Positions 61,379-64,000 of a stretch of 64,000 nucleotides of DNA are shown here, piece by piece. Source of the DNA: a gamma proteobacterium HIMB30 (GTDB lineage Bacteria > Pseudomonadota > Gammaproteobacteria > Pseudomonadales > Litorivicinaceae); assembly GCA_000227525.2 (NCBI GenBank), contig AGIG01000028.1:186001-250000 (forward strand). Reading direction: 5' to 3'. Each line of letters starts with the position of its first letter. Within the stretch, counting starts at the first letter, position 1. The notes beneath the pieces are model-generated. The model saw nothing but the letters and a program-made list of their open reading frames with translations. It did not search any database and was not told where the DNA came from. The position numbers were made by a program, and so were the translations under genes.

Positions 61379-62635
61379 ATGGATCATTTTCAATACCGTG
61401 ACGGCGCTTTGTTTGCCGAAGATGTTCCTGTTTCAGTCATTGCCTCTCAATTTGGCACACCCTGTTTCATTTACTCAAAAGCGACCCTAGTGAGACACTT
61501 CCGTGCCTATGCGGATTCACTCACAGACATCCCGCACTTAATTTGTTATGGCATGAAAGCGAATTCCAACCTTGCGGTGTTACAAACACTGGCAAAAGAG
61601 GGAGCAGGTTTCGACATCGTCTCGATCGGAGAGCTCGAACGTGTCATTAAGGCCGGCGGCGATCCAGCCAAAGTTGTGTTCTCGGGCGTTGGAAAGCAAG
61701 ACTTTGAGCTGCGACGCGCCCTCGAAGTTGGAATCCATTGCTTTAACGTCGAGTCACTTGCGGAACTCGAACATCTGAACGCGATCGCAATTGAGATGGG
61801 AAAAGTCGCACCTGTCTCACTACGCATAAACCCTGACGTCGACCCAAAGACTCATCCCTATATTTCGACAGGATTGAAGGCAAATAAATTCGGTATCGCA
61901 CACGAAGATGCGATCGCAGCCTATCGTCGCTCCAGTGAATTACCTGGATTGAGTCCTGTTGGAATCGATTGTCACATCGGTAGCCAGCTCACCGACGTGT
62001 CACCGCTCATTGAGTCACTGGATAAATTATTGAGCCTCATTGACCAACTCGCCGACATCGGAATTCAGCTAGAACACATCGACCTCGGTGGCGGGCTCGG
62101 CGTAACTTACGACCAAGAAACACCACCACACCCGTCTGAATATTTGGCGTTGGTCAAAGAGCGACTGGCCGGTCGTAATCTCACCTTGGTCCTTGAACCT
62201 GGACGTTCGATTGCAGCCAATGCGGGAATATTCGTCACCAAGACAATTTTGACGAAAACAAATCAGGATCAGCATTTTGCGATTGTCGATGGTGCGATGA
62301 ACGACCTTATCAGGCCAAGTCTTTATGGTGCTTGGCAAAATATCGTTCCGGTTGATACCACCGAAAAACCGGGACAAATTGAGGCGAGTTTTGACATCGT
62401 TGGGCCAGTGTGTGAATCAGGAGACTTTCTCGGGAAAGCACGCACACTGAGGATCCAAGAAGGTGATTTGCTCGCTGTCCGGTCTGCCGGCGCATATGGC
62501 TTTGTCATGGGATCTAATTACAACACTCGCGGGAGAGCGCCAGAGATTTTGGTCGATATAGACCAAGTTCATCTCATTCGTGAGCGAGAGACGATTAATA
62601 GTCTCTGGGCACTTGAACATACGGTGGATGACTAA
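61379..62635 (+). CDS. lysA: Diaminopimelate decarboxylase
   Basis: A 418-residue fold-III PLP enzyme, with K60 (GMKANSN) binding PLP, GGGLGV, EPGRSI and the catalytic GPVCESGDFL. It makes lysine from meso-diaminopimelate. It follows lptM by 2 nt and shares one base with the dapF start. Confidence 0.96.
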   Translation: MDHFQYRDGALFAEDVPVSVIASQFGTPCFIYSKATLVRHFRAYADSLTDIPHLICYGMKANSNLAVLQTLAKEGAGFDIVSIGELERVIKAGGDPAKVVFSGVGKQDFELRRALEVGIHCFNVESLAELEHLNAIAIEMGKVAPVSLRINPDVDPKTHPYISTGLKANKFGIAHEDAIAAYRRSSELPGLSPVGIDCHIGSQLTDVSPLIESLDKLLSLIDQLADIGIQLEHIDLGGGLGVTYDQETPPHPSEYLALVKERLAGRNLTLVLEPGRSIAANAGIFVTKTILTKTNQDQHFAIVDGAMNDLIRPSLYGAWQNIVPVDTTEKPGQIEASFDIVGPVCESGDFLGKARTLRIQEGDLLAVRSAGAYGFVMGSNYNTRGRAPEILVDIDQVHLIRERETINSLWALEHTVDD

Positions 62636-63474
62636 TGCGCGTTCACTTCACAAAGATGCACGGTCTAAGCAATGACTTCGTCGTCATTGACGCAGTCAGT
62701 CAGCACGTCAGCTTACGATCGAGCCAGATTCAAAAGTTAGCTGATCGCAATACAGGCATCGGCTTTGATCAGCTGTTATTGATCGAGCCACCATCGAGGC
62801 CTGACGCGGATTTTGACTATCGAATCTTTAATTCAGACGGCGGCGAAGTCGAGCATTGTGGTAATGGTGCGCGCTGTTTCGCTAAATTCGTTACGGATCG
62901 AGAATTAACAACCAAACCTGTCATCACGGTGAATACCTCGCGCGGCTTAATCGAGCTAACACTCACAGAGACAGGTCTTGTCCGCGTAAACATGGGGCAA
63001 CCCGCACTCGATCCAACAACACTCCCTTACCAAGGGCCTCCCGAACCCGATCAAACACACACAGTCGTGCTTGAGACACCCAATGGAGCGCGATCCTTTG
63101 GTCTGATTAGCATGGGGAATCCTCATGCCGTGACCGTAGTCGATTCTGTCGATGCGACTGCTGTGTCTGATATTGGCCAAGCGATTCAAAATTCGCCGCA
63201 ATTTCCAGATTCAGTGAATGTTGGATTCATGGAAATCATATCCCCCACGGAAATCCGACTACGCGTGTTTGAACGAGGCGTCGGCGAGACACTGGCCTGC
63301 GGAACGGGTGCCTGTGCTGCGATGGCTTATGGCCACCTACTTGGACAACTCGATCAGGATGTGATTGTTGCAACTCGAGGCGGAAACCTGCAGATTGAGT
63401 GGCAAGGAGAGGGGTACGATTTAATGATGACCGGTCCTGCAGAATCTGTTTTTGAAGGAGAGTTTCGCCTGTGA
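62635..63474 (+). CDS. dapF: Diaminopimelate epimerase
   Basis: A 279-residue epimerase with both catalytic cysteines, C75 (HCGNGARCF) and C222 (ACGTGACA). It converts LL- to meso-diaminopimelate. The stop overlaps the next gene (GTGA). Confidence 0.97.
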   Translation: MRVHFTKMHGLSNDFVVIDAVSQHVSLRSSQIQKLADRNTGIGFDQLLLIEPPSRPDADFDYRIFNSDGGEVEHCGNGARCFAKFVTDRELTTKPVITVNTSRGLIELTLTETGLVRVNMGQPALDPTTLPYQGPPEPDQTHTVVLETPNGARSFGLISMGNPHAVTVVDSVDATAVSDIGQAIQNSPQFPDSVNVGFMEIISPTEIRLRVFERGVGETLACGTGACAAMAYGHLLGQLDQDVIVATRGGNLQIEWQGEGYDLMMTGPAESVFEGEFRL

Positions 63475-64000
63475 CAATCACAGCTGATCAGATCGCTGAA
63501 TACCTTCAGGATCACTTAGATTTCTTTGAACAGCATCCTGAGCTCGCTCGAGAACTCAAACTCCCCACAGACTCCGGCGATGCAATCTCTTTGGTTGAAT
63601 TCCAATTACGGAAATTGCGTGATCATATCCGCCAGCTCGAAAAAGAAAACGATCATATGATCGAGACTGCGCGAATAAACAGTGTGTTATTTGAAAAAAC
63701 TCGGTCACTTGTTTTATCGCTACTCGATGCGCGAGATCTGGCTGATCTGGCAATCGTGCTTGATGAAAAGCTTGCCAACGGATTTGATATCCCAGTGGTA
63801 CGGCTTCTTTTATCGGATCAATTCAACATCGTTGACGGACTGTCTCTAATTCAGGCTGTCAAAGCAGAATCACTCGAAGAGGGCGGCAAACTTGCACAAA
63901 CCGTGTCTGATAAAGCACCGTCGATCGGACGCCTGACAAGAGATCGTCGAACAGCATTATTTGGCGAGGATGCTGATACCATCGAAAGCTCTGCGACGCT
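63471..64000 (+). CDS. DUF484 protein, partial
   Basis: The first 176 codons of a DUF484 protein, cut by the right edge. The N-terminus (AEYLQDHLDFFEQHPELARELKLP) and the predicted coiled coil (LRKLRDHIRQLEKENDHMI) are typical; a GAF-like domain begins near residue 85. Start is GTG at 63471. DUF484 commonly follows dapF and precedes xerC, so xerC probably lies outside the window. Confidence 0.88.
   Translation, partial: MTITADQIAEYLQDHLDFFEQHPELARELKLPTDSGDAISLVEFQLRKLRDHIRQLEKENDHMIETARINSVLFEKTRSLVLSLLDARDLADLAIVLDEKLANGFDIPVVRLLLSDQFNIVDGLSLIQAVKAESLEEGGKLAQTVSDKAPSIGRLTRDRRTALFGEDADTIESSAT

Noticed and set aside
1-64000. tRNA, rRNA, CRISPR arrays, insertion sequences or prophage genes
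   Set aside because: No tandem spaced repeats, transposase or integrase frames, or cloverleaf-like segments were noticed on reading both strands; a dedicated scan would be needed to be certain.

Overview
The window looks like a chromosomal segment of a marine, light-assisted heterotrophic gammaproteobacterium of moderate GC content. Support comes from a green-tuned proteorhodopsin, the gammaproteobacterial gene order nudF/DUF1249/parE, the gene order lptM-lysA-dapF-DUF484, a Fur/FbpABC-type iron locus, and pqq genes. I cannot name the genus from the sequence alone. I saw no rRNA or tRNA gene, insertion sequence, integrase or CRISPR array.

Layout. (1) 1-1.5 kb, minus strand: proteorhodopsin followed by a polyprenyl (probably geranylgeranyl) diphosphate synthase that runs off the left edge. 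(2) 1.8-8.3 kb, minus: a tungsten aldehyde oxidoreductase operon of the AorABC type with its MoaD-like and MoeB-like maturation genes, one unknown 100-residue gene, and a MOT1-type oxyanion transporter upstream. (3) 8.8-18.3 kb: a PQQ-associated ABC exporter-like pair, a sorbosone-dehydrogenase-like quinoprotein with cytochrome c, a beta-propeller protein, a PQQ-associated binding protein, and pqqABCDE. (4) 18.5-22.4 kb: tungstate transporter tupBCA, an extra ModA-like binding protein, and a helix-turn-helix regulator fused to a binding-protein domain. (5) 22.4-40.3 kb: a formate dehydrogenase region with fdhABC, Tat-region protein, TorD-like chaperone, DUF3305/DUF3306, a TusA-like protein, a WD40-cytochrome c, a polyferredoxin, Mrp, a lipoate-ligase-like protein, DUF6494/DUF6505, moeA, mobB, mobA and fdhD. 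(6) 40.4-45.1 kb: MFS carrier, rhodanese, DUF2946, copper chaperone PCu(A)C and molybdate transporter modABC. (7) 45.1-64 kb: more ordinary chromosome with bactofilin/M23 peptidase, FbpABC iron transport with PPK2, amino-sugar genes with an ornithine-decarboxylase-like gene, parE, nudF, thiD, lptM, lysA and dapF.

How it fits together (inference): about 45 kb is devoted to oxidising alcohols/sugars, aldehydes and formate with PQQ-, W- and Mo-dependent enzymes, plus uptake and insertion of those cofactors. PQQ enzymes would make aldehydes in the periplasm, AOR would oxidise aldehydes to acids in the cytoplasm, and formate dehydrogenase would complete oxidation to CO2 and feed the quinone pool, beside a light-driven proton pump. 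Four separate oxyanion-uptake elements (MOT1, TupBCA, orphan ModA-like protein, ModABC) within 38 kb show how central Mo/W supply is. The least understood parts are the 100-residue Gly-Gly-ending protein in the aor operon, the tail of the fdh operon, and the cluster of unknown proteins around the polyferredoxin.
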